This document shows, piece by piece, positions 1-7,460 of a stretch of 24,789 bases of DNA. Numbering within the stretch: the stretch's first letter is position 1; the number at the start of each line of letters is the position of its first letter. Made by a program: the position numbers and the translations under genes. The notes under the pieces are model-generated. The model saw only the letters and a list, made by a program, of their open reading frames with translations. It was not told the DNA's origin and did not search any database. This stretch comes from a virus: positions 1 through 24,789 of the IMG/VR virus record IMGVR_UViG_3300000117_000232. The stretch is one strand, 5' to 3'.

Positions 1-152
1 GCTACTTCTGTAGTATGTGAACCTTCAACAACTTGTAATACTTTACCACCTGTAATAGAAGGAATAGCTCCATCTTTAATTAAAAGACCATCAATGGTTA
101 CACCATTAGCACTTGTATATTCATTGATTGTGTTTACTTGTATTTCACTCAT
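1..152 (-). CDS. Partial fibre-like protein (N-terminal 50 residues)
   Basis: An open frame starts at ATG 152-150 and runs off the left edge. It overlaps the preceding fibre gene by four bases (ATGA). The 50 visible residues begin MSEIQVNTINEY and include GVTIDGLLIKDGAI and GGKVLQVVEGSHT. This style of N-terminus (short repeats of 'vnti...gvtidgvlikdg') is common in fibre or baseplate-decoration proteins of uncultured marine phages, which is known from family resemblance only. Its position directly after a tail fibre gene supports a second receptor-binding or fibre-attached subunit. The function cannot be proven because most of the gene is outside the window. Confidence 0.75.
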   Translation of the reverse strand, partial: MSEIQVNTINEYTSANGVTIDGLLIKDGAIPSITGGKVLQVVEGSHTTEV

Positions 153-1924
153 AGTATTACCATTGTACCAGCATTTGTAACTGTTCCTGTTATTGTAATA
201 GGTCCTGCATACACAGCACCATCAGTAGAACCTATAGTGTAATTTGATGTTTGTTCTTGACTATGAACATAAGCACCACCTGCTGATGTTAAAGCTAGTG
301 TTGTACTCATAGTAGCTCTTTCTACACCTGCTGTATCAAACCTAATAATATCTTCATCAGCAGTTTCTTCTACCTGTATCTTGGTATCGCCATCTGCATC
401 TAATATTTCATCTGATGCTGGTAAAGAAACAGTTGCATCTATTGCACCATCTCCTGCATCATCATAAGAAAAAGTAATTCCTGTATGTGTACCATTTGTT
501 ACAAGCATATCGCCAACAATATCTTGTACTTCTTCTGTACTTGTAGATGCTGTGTTAGCAATAGTTAATGTACCAGCAGTATCATCATAAGTTACTGATA
601 TACCAGAACCTGCTGCAATTAATCCACCTACATAATCTTCTACTTCTTCTTGTGTAAGTTGTGTATCTGTAGATGATATCTCTAATGTTCCAGCAGTATC
701 ATCATAATTAACTGTTACATTTGTTCCAGCAGTAATCAATGAACCAACAATATCTTCTACTTGTTCTTGTGTTAATACAGTATCAGTATCAGTTCCATCA
801 ATAGTTAATGTTCCTGCACCATCATCATAAGTAAGAGTTATGTTTGTTCCTGCTGTAAGAAGGGATGCAACTTGGTCATCTACTCTTTCATTTGTAAAAT
901 ATAAATTAGTACCTTCTGACAAATCACTTGTTGATTTACCACTAAATGCTGTGTCAAATCTTGCAGTTGTATAGTATAAGTTTGTACCTTCAGATAAATC
1001 AGTTGTTGATTTACCACTAAAAGCAGTATCAAACCTAGCTGTTGTGTAATAAAGATTAGTTCCCTCTGCTAAATCAGAAGTTGTGTTATTAGATAAGTCA
1101 TCTTCAACACCTGTAATTGTAAGTGTTCCAGCAGCATCATCATAAGTTAATGTAATGTTTGAACCTGCTGTTAGCAAAGATGCTACTTGGTCATCAACTC
1201 TCTCTGTTGTGAAATAGAGATTAGAACCTTCTGCTAAATCATCTGTACTGTTGTTACTTAAATCATCTTCTGTTGCAGCTACTGTTAAAGTTCCTGCTGC
1301 GTCATCATAGGTAAGAGTTACATTAGAACCTGCTGTGAGTAATGTATTTACTTGGTCATCTACTCTTTCAGCAGTGAAGTATAAGTTTGTGCTTCCTTCT
1401 GTAACATCATCAGTAGTACCAGTAAGTTCTGATAAGTCATCTTTACTAGCTACTTGACTATCCACATACGCTTTAATAGATTGTTGTGTAGCTAAGTGTG
1501 TATCGCTATCAGATACTAAATCATCTTCATCTTTTACAACACCAGTCGCAGTGTTTAAACTGCTACCATCTGTATTTATAATCTTGTCTACTCTGTCGTG
1601 TATATCATCAAAGTGTTGAGCTTGTGCAGCTTGTCTAATCTTTGCACCAGCACTGTGTGTTCTAAGTCCACCACCACCAGTATCTATATTTCTTTGAACT
1701 GTTAGTGTTGTTCCAGATATATTAGTTACCTTTACATATTCTCTCTGGCTATCACTGTCTGGGTCTAAAACTAAATACATTACAACAGCTCCAGAGATAG
1801 CTGTATTTGTACTATCTGTAGGTGCTGCGTCTACTGAAATTGTTACGCCACTTGCATCTGCAGTCAATGCAGTTGTAATAGTACTCTCATATCCATTACT
1901 TAATTTACTTTCTTGTGCTGTCAT
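149..1924 (-). CDS. Repeat-rich tail fibre protein (591 aa)
   Basis: This is the likely receptor-binding fibre of the short tail. Residues about 12-110 form a beta-rich attachment-like domain (TLTVQR, THSAGAKI). Residues 143-157 carry the linker-like segment ATQQSIKAYVDSQ. Residues 180-500 are built from two alternating modules: five LY[FY]T motifs (181, 236, 291, 316, 341) and six YDD hairpin motifs of the form TAGxNxTLTYDDxAGTLT (around 207, 261, 367, 408, 447, 488). The C-terminus (about 548-591, AYVHSQEQTSNYTIG then GPITITGTVTNAGT) resembles the glycine- and threonine-rich end of trimeric phage fibres. The ATG lies one base after the stop of the nozzle gene and has an AGGA sequence five bases upstream. 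The repeats and gene position support the fibre call; the receptor is unknown. Confidence 0.82.
   Translation of the reverse strand: MTAQESKLSNGYESTITTALTADASGVTISVDAAPTDSTNTAISGAVVMYLVLDPDSDSQREYVKVTNISGTTLTVQRNIDTGGGGLRTHSAGAKIRQAAQAQHFDDIHDRVDKIINTDGSSLNTATGVVKDEDDLVSDSDTHLATQQSIKAYVDSQVASKDDLSELTGTTDDVTEGSTNLYFTAERVDDQVNTLLTAGSNVTLTYDDAAGTLTVAATEDDLSNNSTDDLAEGSNLYFTTERVDDQVASLLTAGSNITLTYDDAAGTLTITGVEDDLSNNTTSDLAEGTNLYYTTARFDTAFSGKSTTDLSEGTNLYYTTARFDTAFSGKSTSDLSEGTNLYFTNERVDDQVASLLTAGTNITLTYDDGAGTLTIDGTDTDTVLTQEQVEDIVGSLITAGTNVTVNYDDTAGTLEISSTDTQLTQEEVEDYVGGLIAAGSGISVTYDDTAGTLTIANTASTSTEEVQDIVGDMLVTNGTHTGITFSYDDAGDGAIDATVSLPASDEILDADGDTKIQVEETADEDIIRFDTAGVERATMSTTLALTSAGGAYVHSQEQTSNYTIGSTDGAVYAGPITITGTVTNAGTMVIL
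446..1387 (-). repeat. Degenerate internal repeats of the fibre gene
   Basis: This part of the fibre gene encodes six YDD beta-hairpin modules and five LY[FY]T modules. Two LYYTTARFDTAFSGKST units, about 25 residues apart, are almost identical in protein (residues 291-307 and 316-332) but differ at many third codon positions. That suggests old duplications kept by protein-level selection. The mosaic order (LYFT+YDD, LYFT+YDD, LYYT, LYYT, LYFT+YDD, then YDD alone three times) would allow length change by recombination. Confidence 0.8.
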
Positions 1925-1925
1925 A

Positions 1926-3896
1926 TTATCCTAATCTTACTACTCCTAATGTTCCAATTCCTGCTGTATTTGTAAATTGTGATACAACATCTTCTGCTCT
2001 TACACCTCTTATTCTAACAGTACAATATTGGGTTACAGAACCTATATTAGCATCATTTATCACAGGATAAGCAACACTTTCAACAACTCCTCTAATAGTT
2101 TCTTGAGGGTCAAACAACTGTAAGGTAACGCTGTCACCTTCTTTTTGTTTTAGTTCTTGATACACTGCTTCTCCAAGGTTTCTAACCCTTAATCTTTTTC
2201 TGTTAGGTCGTTCTAATTGGTCAGATATATTTACAGGTATATCTACTACCACTAGCTGTGGTCTAGGCAATGCCCTAGCAGATACACTTCTAAATACTGG
2301 TGTTCCTGTCTTATCATCAGTAGCTTGTAAAACTATTTTCATATTAAGATATCTAGCGTTTCTGTTAATCTGTACTTCTTCTCCACCAAATCCCTGGGTA
2401 CTGTCATTAGCTAACTCCCATCTGGTATCATTCTCATCATTAATAGTTTCTGGTCTAGTAGAAATAAAACATTGTATTCTCCTGGTATCAACTATCTCGT
2501 TATGTTCAATAGTTGTTCCTACCCACTGTTTAACTTCTGATGTAAAGAAATCTATATTAGGTGTAACTATGTAACCAGTATCTTCATACAAGTTTGTTTC
2601 TTTAGTTATACCACCATTAGCACCATCAACAGTAGCGATAATCTTACCACCAGTTTGTCTAATGCCACTAACAATACCTTGTCCTGTTAATTTTTTATCT
2701 CTAGCTAGTGATGCAGTTGGTAAGTAATACCTCCACAAATAAACTTCACTAGAACTTTCTTGTACACCACAGAAAATACTATCTCTTGTAGCAAACATAG
2801 CGTGTGGTGCTGTTAGTACACCATCATCCCATTCTTTTATCAGTTGTCTATCATTGAGTACATATAGATTGTCTGCAACAGTAAGATTACTTCTATATAA
2901 TCTTCCAGTGTTTGTTCCATATTCTTGTGTACCATAAAAAATTATTCCTTCTAAAGCATTAATACTGTGTATTTCTTCGTCACCTATTCTTGATTGACCT
3001 AATACTTGTAAAGTTCCACTCACATCTTTTAAAGAATAAATATTACCATCAGTACTACACGCAAGTATTACTGCACCTGCATCAGTCATATCTGTAAATT
3101 CATGTGTAGGTTCTGTAGTTATTATTGCATCAGCTATTTGAAAATCACCACTAAAGTTGTGTAGGAAAGCTGCACTTTCCCATAAGTATTCTGCTTCTGT
3201 GCTTTTACCTGTAACTAAAAGTCTACCTTTTTTAAACCATATACCAGTAAAGTATCCTGTAAATACAGAACCTAAACTTTCATCAGTCCAGGTATCAGTA
3301 GTTAAGTTATAAGAAATAAGTTGTTTGTTTGTTCCACCATCTCCAGTTGCAACAAATAAATTATTACCAAAAGCTGCAATACCCTGTATAGCATAAGATA
3401 CATTAGTAGAAGTCATAGGTGACCAGTTCTCACCTTCATCTGTAGATTTATAAACTGTTGTTCCATCTGTCACATAAAGATAACCATTAGTTGTTTGTGC
3501 AAGATAATTTTTTGTACCAGTAAAAGTTACACCTTTATCAGCCATTGTGTGAAGCAAAGTTACTTCATACGATAATTCTGTATCTGCATTAAAAACATCT
3601 ACGCCTCTACTATCAAAAAATCTAGTTGTATCTTTTTCTACATTAGTTCTTTTATGTGCGTAATCTAACCCTTGTCCTCCAGAAAAATCGTTACGAGAAA
3701 ATATCTGTCCTATGTTAGTTGTTATATCTTCTGGGTTTTGTCTTAAATCTATTTGTTGATTAGGAAAATCTGCAGTCCTAATAGTCAATGGTCTATCTGT
3801 TGATACAGCAGTTCTAAATAATAAATTATCTAATCTAAACCCATAACCTTTTCTTTGTGGGTTTGTTACATCTGCAGTAGTTGGTACTCTAGGCAC
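1926..3896 (-). CDS. Tail nozzle / propeller-like tail protein (656 aa)
   Basis: A large beta-rich protein with blade-like repeats: TTVYKSTDEGENWSPM (BNR/Asp-box-like, about residues 143-158), FGNNLFVATGDGGTNKQLISY and FKKGRLLVTGKS. These are typical of beta-propellers. In T7-like phages the nozzle (gp12) at the tail tip is propeller-like, and this gene sits exactly after the adaptor candidate and before the fibre, so I infer a nozzle role. The N-terminus contains the segments NPEDITTNIGQIFSR and DFSGGQGLDYAHKR. The start is GTG (3896-3894), overlapping the adaptor stop by eight bases. No clear SD is visible, so translation is probably coupled. An alternative is a head-proximal hub or neck decoration protein. 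Confidence 0.6.
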   Translation of the reverse strand: MPRVPTTADVTNPQRKGYGFRLDNLLFRTAVSTDRPLTIRTADFPNQQIDLRQNPEDITTNIGQIFSRNDFSGGQGLDYAHKRTNVEKDTTRFFDSRGVDVFNADTELSYEVTLLHTMADKGVTFTGTKNYLAQTTNGYLYVTDGTTVYKSTDEGENWSPMTSTNVSYAIQGIAAFGNNLFVATGDGGTNKQLISYNLTTDTWTDESLGSVFTGYFTGIWFKKGRLLVTGKSTEAEYLWESAAFLHNFSGDFQIADAIITTEPTHEFTDMTDAGAVILACSTDGNIYSLKDVSGTLQVLGQSRIGDEEIHSINALEGIIFYGTQEYGTNTGRLYRSNLTVADNLYVLNDRQLIKEWDDGVLTAPHAMFATRDSIFCGVQESSSEVYLWRYYLPTASLARDKKLTGQGIVSGIRQTGGKIIATVDGANGGITKETNLYEDTGYIVTPNIDFFTSEVKQWVGTTIEHNEIVDTRRIQCFISTRPETINDENDTRWELANDSTQGFGGEEVQINRNARYLNMKIVLQATDDKTGTPVFRSVSARALPRPQLVVVDIPVNISDQLERPNRKRLRVRNLGEAVYQELKQKEGDSVTLQLFDPQETIRGVVESVAYPVINDANIGSVTQYCTVRIRGVRAEDVVSQFTNTAGIGTLGVVRLG

Positions 3897-4830
3897 TAGG
3901 ATATACCACGCTGTTTAAACTAACTGGCTCTGGATATCGTGCTCGTAAGTCCTTTCTTGCTTGTTGTATAAGGACTTGTTGATACTGTAACAAAGAGTTT
4001 CTTATGTTAGTAGAAGAACCTACTTGATATACATTAGCTTGTATTGCATCACTTATATATTCTGTAGTTGCAGATGGTATGTCTTTACCAGCAATCATCT
4101 GTGCTGCTACACCTGCCATAATTATTGGTTCGTACTCTGTCTCTAGTCCAATGTCTGCTAATGTAGCAGTTTCATCAGATACTTCTCCAAACTTTTTCTT
4201 AAAAGTACAATGCACATTTACACCACTACTTATACCAGAAAATTGTACTACTTTACCAGTTGCTGTTACGCTTGTTGGAACATCAATAAGTTCTATTGAC
4301 ACACCTCTAAACTGTACAGAAGTTTCATCACCAGAAATAGATGTGTACTGTGACACTGCTTTCAGTGGTGCAACAATTCTGTTGTCATCACTACCAGTTA
4401 ATGCTACATATCCTGTAGCAGATGATATTGTCTGTGTCTCTACTGCAAATAATGTAGGGTATAAATTTTCTATTTGGTCTTTTACTGCATTAAAAACATT
4501 AACTCTTATAAAAGGTGGATTTATTTTAATTAAATCACCCTCTGCGTGTGTAGTGGCTGTTGTGCCTCTAGCACTTCTTTTAACAGTTAAGGTTTCATCT
4601 GCTGTATTTAATGCTACAACTAACATAAGCTCTTGATTTATTTCTATGAATGCTCCTGCACCCATTGCATCTTCTTCTTCTGTTGTTAAGTAATCAGCTT
4701 CATACGCTACAGTAGCTGTAGTTGTATCTGTTATAGCTGTCCTTAATGTAGAAAATGACTGGATGTCATCATTAGGTTCTAGGTATTCTCGGTAAACTCT
4801 ATCTACTAAATCTTTTATAGTTGTGCTCAT
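3889..4830 (-). CDS. Head-tail adaptor / tail tubular protein candidate (313 aa)
   Basis: The protein begins MSTTIKDLVDRVYREYLEP, an N-terminal helix typical of neck or adaptor subunits. Residues 28-107 form a beta domain (INQELMLVVAL, LTVKRSARGTTATTHAEGD) resembling the attachment domain of the downstream fibre. Residues 108-128 are helical, and the rest mixes strands with a helical C-terminus (about 265-300, QVLIQQARKDLRARYPEP). Size and place right after the major capsid gene fit the adaptor that docks a short tail to the portal (T7 gp11-like in role; no sequence match claimed). The ATG at 4830 has no strong SD. It is preceded by a hairpin in the 68-base gap after the capsid gene, so its expression may be lower than capsid. 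Confidence 0.6.
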   Translation of the reverse strand: MSTTIKDLVDRVYREYLEPNDDIQSFSTLRTAITDTTTATVAYEADYLTTEEEDAMGAGAFIEINQELMLVVALNTADETLTVKRSARGTTATTHAEGDLIKINPPFIRVNVFNAVKDQIENLYPTLFAVETQTISSATGYVALTGSDDNRIVAPLKAVSQYTSISGDETSVQFRGVSIELIDVPTSVTATGKVVQFSGISSGVNVHCTFKKKFGEVSDETATLADIGLETEYEPIIMAGVAAQMIAGKDIPSATTEYISDAIQANVYQVGSSTNIRNSLLQYQQVLIQQARKDLRARYPEPVSLNSVVYPSA

Positions 4831-4851
4831 GATTATATAAATTCTAGCAGA

Positions 4852-4884
4852 ACTTAGAGCAGCGTGGTGGCACTGCTCTTAAGT
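4852..4884 (-). terminator. Hairpin after the capsid gene (attenuator candidate)
   Basis: An 11-bp inverted repeat with one bulged base lies in the 68-bp gap between capsid and adaptor genes. The arms are ACTTAGAGCAG (4852-4862) and CTGCTCTTAAGT (4873-4884), with a ten-base loop. On the minus transcript it follows the capsid stop and is followed by AU-rich sequence (TCTGCTAGAATTTATAT) but no clean U-run. A partial terminator or RNA-processing/stability hairpin that keeps capsid mRNA in excess over tail mRNA is the likeliest role. Confidence 0.55.
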
Positions 4885-4898
4885 CCTAATATTATATT

Positions 4899-5909
4899 TT
4901 AGCTTACGCCATTGATAACTGCATGATACTCGGCAGGTCCTTTATCAAGACCAATTTCCATATATACACGCTTTGAGATTGCTGCTGCATCATCATTGTC
5001 TGTATCCTCTACGAATACTGCACCTTTACCTGGGATGTTTAAGAATGCTACATCTAGGTATGCAAGGTCAAGAATGAATGCTTGGTCAGCAGGAACAAAT
5101 TCGTTCACTACTAATCCCATGTTTCCAAATGGTGTGATGATGGTGTCAATGTTGATACCAGCGATATTTCTATCTCTTGGTAACACTGCCATCTTCTGGT
5201 TTCCTTGTGCAACAAGTCCTTGGTTTAAATCAAGAACTGAACCTGGTCTTGCGAACAAGACTGTGTTTTGCATTGGAGCTCCAGCATCATACATAAGTTT
5301 TAATGTTTCAGAAACTGCTGTGTAATCTAATGATTGTGCTGTTCCTGTTCCATCATTATTTGTATCATGTGCGAAAGCTGATGAACCATTTCCAGAAGCT
5401 ACCCATTCTGCGATACCTCGCATCTCTCTTGGGTTGCCATCTGTTCCATCATTGAAAGTAGCATTAAAAAATTCGTACTCAACTTCTCTTGCGATTTTGC
5501 TAAGTAGTTCTTCAATTTGAAATGCCATTTCGTCATTGATAGGGTTTGAACCTTCAAATGCTGCTGTTCCACTTTCCATAGCTTGTGAGTTCAAATAGCC
5601 TGTTGAACCTAGAGCAGAGTATGTTAATTTAACACCCTGGTTCCAGATTTGTACACAGTCTATTGCAGAACTTCTGCTTCTACCAAAGTAAGCAGGTGTT
5701 CCACCTTCGGCAACTGCTGTATAAGAGTTGACTGTAGGTGTGTCTACTTTTTGGGTTTGGAAAACTGGAGAGTTTAGAAGTTTACCACCTGTTAAACCAC
5801 CCACCATGGATAGTAAAGGGGTCCTTCTAGCACCAACTTTAAAGAGTTCACCTGTAAAGTTATTAATCTCTGCTACAGAGATTGGGTCTGGTGAGCCTAT
5901 AGCTGCCAT
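4899..5909 (-). CDS. Major capsid protein, SU10/DUF5309-like HK97 fold (336 aa)
   Basis: The main shell protein, expected to assemble the icosahedral head on the scaffold. Visible features are an N-terminal segment ending in RRTPLLSMVGG (about residues 28-38), an acidic helix with EELLSKIAREVEYEFFNATF (about 132-151), RGIAEWV (about 163-169) and a C-terminal strand region (VYMEIGLDKGPAEYHAVING). The TP-x-LSM-x-GG start and the FFNATF...RGI pattern match what I know of the SU10-type/DUF5309 capsid family. Length of about 340 aa without an attached protease domain also fits. The gene follows a scaffold-like gene, has the strongest SD in the region (AGGAG, six-base spacer) and is flanked by hairpins on both sides, as often seen for capsid genes. 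Confidence 0.85.
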   Translation of the reverse strand: MAAIGSPDPISVAEINNFTGELFKVGARRTPLLSMVGGLTGGKLLNSPVFQTQKVDTPTVNSYTAVAEGGTPAYFGRSRSSAIDCVQIWNQGVKLTYSALGSTGYLNSQAMESGTAAFEGSNPINDEMAFQIEELLSKIAREVEYEFFNATFNDGTDGNPREMRGIAEWVASGNGSSAFAHDTNNDGTGTAQSLDYTAVSETLKLMYDAGAPMQNTVLFARPGSVLDLNQGLVAQGNQKMAVLPRDRNIAGINIDTIITPFGNMGLVVNEFVPADQAFILDLAYLDVAFLNIPGKGAVFVEDTDNDDAAAISKRVYMEIGLDKGPAEYHAVINGVS

Positions 5910-5915
5910 TATTTT

Positions 5916-5920
5916 CTCCT
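5916..5920 (-). promoter_or_regulatory. Strong SD of the capsid gene
   Basis: AGGAG on the minus strand, six bases before ATG 5909. The surrounding ten bases, TAGGAGAAAA, are repeated exactly in the hairpin about 20 bases upstream. Confidence 0.75.
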
Positions 5921-5933
5921 AATAATCTTATGC

Positions 5934-5952
5934 CTAGGAGCTTTTCTCCTAG
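5934..5952 (-). promoter_or_regulatory. Hairpin between scaffold and capsid genes
   Basis: A perfect 7-bp stem, CTAGGAG (5934-5940) and CTCCTAG (5946-5952), with a five-base loop. It starts one base after the scaffold stop codon. Its 5' arm plus loop on the mRNA (CTAGGAGAAAA) copies the capsid SD region, so the 3' arm (CUCCUAG) can in principle pair either with the upstream copy or with the real SD. It lacks a U-run, so a terminator is less likely than translational control or RNA stabilisation. Confidence 0.5.
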
Positions 5953-5953
5953 A

Positions 5954-6403
5954 CTACTTGTCTTTGAGCTCGTCTAGAGCTGCTATTTTAGACGCAATAC
6001 TGTCTCTAGTTCTGCCAGTTTGCTGTGCTTGGGCTATCTGTTCTTGTACAGAAGGAGCTGCATTAATGGTTTGTGCTGATTGCTGTAAAGCATCCAGTCT
6101 ATTTTGACCTTCGTTAACTGTATTACGAATACTGTCTTGTTGTCCACTAACAACTTCTTCTCCGAACTCCTCGGTGATAAATGTTTTTAAAGCATTAATC
6201 TCTAAGTCGCCTTCGTACATCAAATCTGCAGCTTTACCAACGCCTTTAGTTCTGTCTAATCCGACTTGTTTAAACAAATTATCTCTTTCTTGGACTTGGT
6301 ACTTTACCAGTTCCTCTTTGAGAGTTTTGTTTTCTTCTCGAATTGCTTTCCAATTCTTGTCTTCTCCAACTGAACTATCAGTATCGTTAATTTCTTCTGA
6401 CAT
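5954..6403 (-). CDS. Head scaffolding protein candidate (149 aa)
   Basis: A small, charged, largely helical protein placed directly before the major capsid gene, the classic place for a scaffold. The N-terminal part is a coiled-coil-like stretch (WKAIREENKTLKEELVKYQV, about residues 18-37). The middle is acidic (FITEEFGEEVV), and the C-terminal half is Gln/Ala-rich, ending in a charged helix (SIASKIAALDELKDK) that could contact capsid protein. I start it at ATG 6403 (MSEEINDTD) rather than the in-frame upstream ATG at 6445, because AGGAG sits seven bases before 6403 and the upstream candidate has no SD. No protease motif is seen, so this is not a fused protease-scaffold. Assignment is by position and composition. 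Confidence 0.7.
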   Translation of the reverse strand: MSEEINDTDSSVGEDKNWKAIREENKTLKEELVKYQVQERDNLFKQVGLDRTKGVGKAADLMYEGDLEINALKTFITEEFGEEVVSGQQDSIRNTVNEGQNRLDALQQSAQTINAAPSVQEQIAQAQQTGRTRDSIASKIAALDELKDK

Positions 6404-6571
6404 TTGCTGTCTCCTATCTATAAATAATATTTTTACAAGAGCCATCTATGTAATGCTCTGATAACAACTACTTATTTTTTATTTTCCGTGTCTTGTTAGT
6501 AGGCATCAAGACAGTGTTCGTATATCTCCAGGTCAAGTTTAACCCCCAGACCTAGGTATAGGGTCGTATTT
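6404..6571 (-). promoter_or_regulatory. Structured leader of the scaffold-capsid transcript
   Basis: A non-coding stretch between the 286-aa gene and the scaffold. Three inverted repeats can be drawn. One has arms CCAGGTC (6528-6534) and GACCTAGG (6549-6556), with one bulged A and a 14-base loop. The second has arms TGTCTTG (6489-6495) and CAAGACA (6507-6513), with an 11-base loop. The third has arms AGAGC (6438-6442) and GCTCT (6455-6459). None is followed by a U-run on the minus strand, so these are not plain terminators. I see no tRNA and no credible small gene. A leader controlling late mRNA stability or translation is inferred. Confidence 0.45.
6411..6415 (-). promoter_or_regulatory. SD that fixes the scaffold start
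   Basis: AGGAG on the minus strand with a seven-base spacer to ATG 6403. It favours a 149-aa product over a 163-aa product from ATG 6445. Confidence 0.7.
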
Positions 6572-6598
6572 AGTATACCACAATATGTAGTGGTGCAA
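6572..6598 (-). promoter_or_regulatory. Extended -10 promoter before scaffold/capsid
   Basis: On the minus strand TGGTATACT (6580-6572) is a near-perfect extended -10 element (TGn plus TATACT). A possible -35, TTGCAC (6598-6593), lies 15 bases upstream of the -10 hexamer, short but tolerable for an extended -10 promoter. It begins directly after the stop of the 286-aa gene, in the largest intergenic gap of the module. Transcription would begin near 6565 and produce the structured leader, then scaffold and capsid mRNA. Confidence 0.5.
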
Positions 6599-6599
6599 G

Positions 6600-7460
6600 T
6601 TATTGTTCAGTTAAACCTGTAACAGAACCTTCTCTAGTTCTTACTGCACCTACTTGTGCAGAGCTTAATGATTGTTGTTGTGCAACAAGTTTACCTATTC
6701 GTTCTTGTTGTTGTGCTATCCCAAGCTGTGTAGCTTCTACTATATCTTGTGCTGTAACACCTCGTTGTTGTGCTGCTCCTAATTCTACAAGTCCAGGTGC
6801 AACTTGGAAACCTACTCTAGCTTGTTGTGCTGTAAGTCCAGCTTGTCTTAATTCTTCTGCACCTTCAATACTTATATCTGTACCAGCAAGTAATGCTTCT
6901 GCACCTATCTGTGCTCTAACTATATTTTGTGATACTATCTCTCCTGCATTTATAGCACCAGATGCAAGTCCTGCACTAATATTAGGGTCAATAGCACTAG
7001 CAATAATCTCTGCATCAGTTAATGTTTTACCAAAGTTTCTTTGATAGAACTCTTTAACTTGTGGTATTGCTGTAACTACTTGTGAATACAAAGCATTTAT
7101 TCTATTACCAAACTCTTGGTTACTAACAACATTAGTAACTAATGTCTCTATTCTTTCATTAGTAAGTATTAGTTCAGCATTTAATCCAATGCTTTCTATC
7201 TTTCTTTTATAAGCATCTACTAAGTTTAAGTACTCTTGTTCTGTGTATTTAACAGATACACCATCTGGGTTTACATTACCAGGGAAGTAATTTTTATACT
7301 GTTGTGACTGTCTCATAATAAGAACAGCCTCATTAGCATCTTGATTTGTGTCTATAAAAGCCTGTACATAAATATCAAGCAACTCATCTGGAAACTCTTG
7401 TCCAAACTTTAGCTTTACATCTGTTAATAATTTTTGTTTTGCTGTTGCTGTTAATGCCAT
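6600..7460 (-). CDS. Internal virion / ejection protein candidate (286 aa)
   Basis: Last gene of the ejection block. Residues about 40-125 read as a helical domain with MRQSQQYKNYFPG, then YTEQEYLNLVDAYKRKIESI and IETLVTNVVSNQEFGNRIN. The pattern 'R-x-S/T-x-x-Y-x-x-x-FPG ... EYxxL...Y...IxxxGL... SxxEFxxRI' is one I associate with internal or minor tail proteins of actinobacterial phages (family resemblance, not a search result). The C-terminal third is Ala/Gln/Ile-rich helix (AQQARVGF, LGIAQQQERIGKLVAQQQ) suited to coiled-coil assembly. The start overlaps the previous stop by one base (TAATG). Its stop is followed at once by the promoter for scaffold/capsid. Exact function unknown. Confidence 0.55.
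   Translation of the reverse strand: MALTATAKQKLLTDVKLKFGQEFPDELLDIYVQAFIDTNQDANEAVLIMRQSQQYKNYFPGNVNPDGVSVKYTEQEYLNLVDAYKRKIESIGLNAELILTNERIETLVTNVVSNQEFGNRINALYSQVVTAIPQVKEFYQRNFGKTLTDAEIIASAIDPNISAGLASGAINAGEIVSQNIVRAQIGAEALLAGTDISIEGAEELRQAGLTAQQARVGFQVAPGLVELGAAQQRGVTAQDIVEATQLGIAQQQERIGKLVAQQQSLSSAQVGAVRTREGSVTGLTEQ

Noticed and set aside
446-1387. Regular repeats as a CRISPR array
   Set aside because: The repeats are coding, in frame, degenerate at third positions and lack equal-sized unique spacers; they are fibre modules.
4079-4636. A 185-aa open frame on the plus strand
   Set aside because: It is the antisense shadow of the adaptor gene. It is Ser/Ile/Val-rich without domain features, has no upstream SD context, and the minus-strand gene has proper coding features and operon fit. 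The same applies to all other long plus-strand frames.
5934-5952. Scaffold-capsid hairpin as a rho-independent terminator
   Set aside because: There is no U-run after the stem on the minus strand, and termination here would block the most needed gene.
5954-6445. A 163-aa version of the scaffold starting at 6445
   Set aside because: The upstream ATG lacks an SD, and the added 14 residues (MALVKILFIDRRQQ) are encoded by the leader and SD region of the ATG at 6403.
6468-6506. A 12-codon basic mini-frame (MPTNKTRKIKNK) in the capsid leader
   Set aside because: No SD, its ATG lies in the loop of a predicted hairpin, and the length is within chance. A leader peptide cannot be excluded but is not supported.
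6404-6598. A tRNA or known riboswitch in the large gap
   Set aside because: The inverted repeats do not form a cloverleaf, no CCA end or T-loop is seen, and no riboswitch core I know matches.
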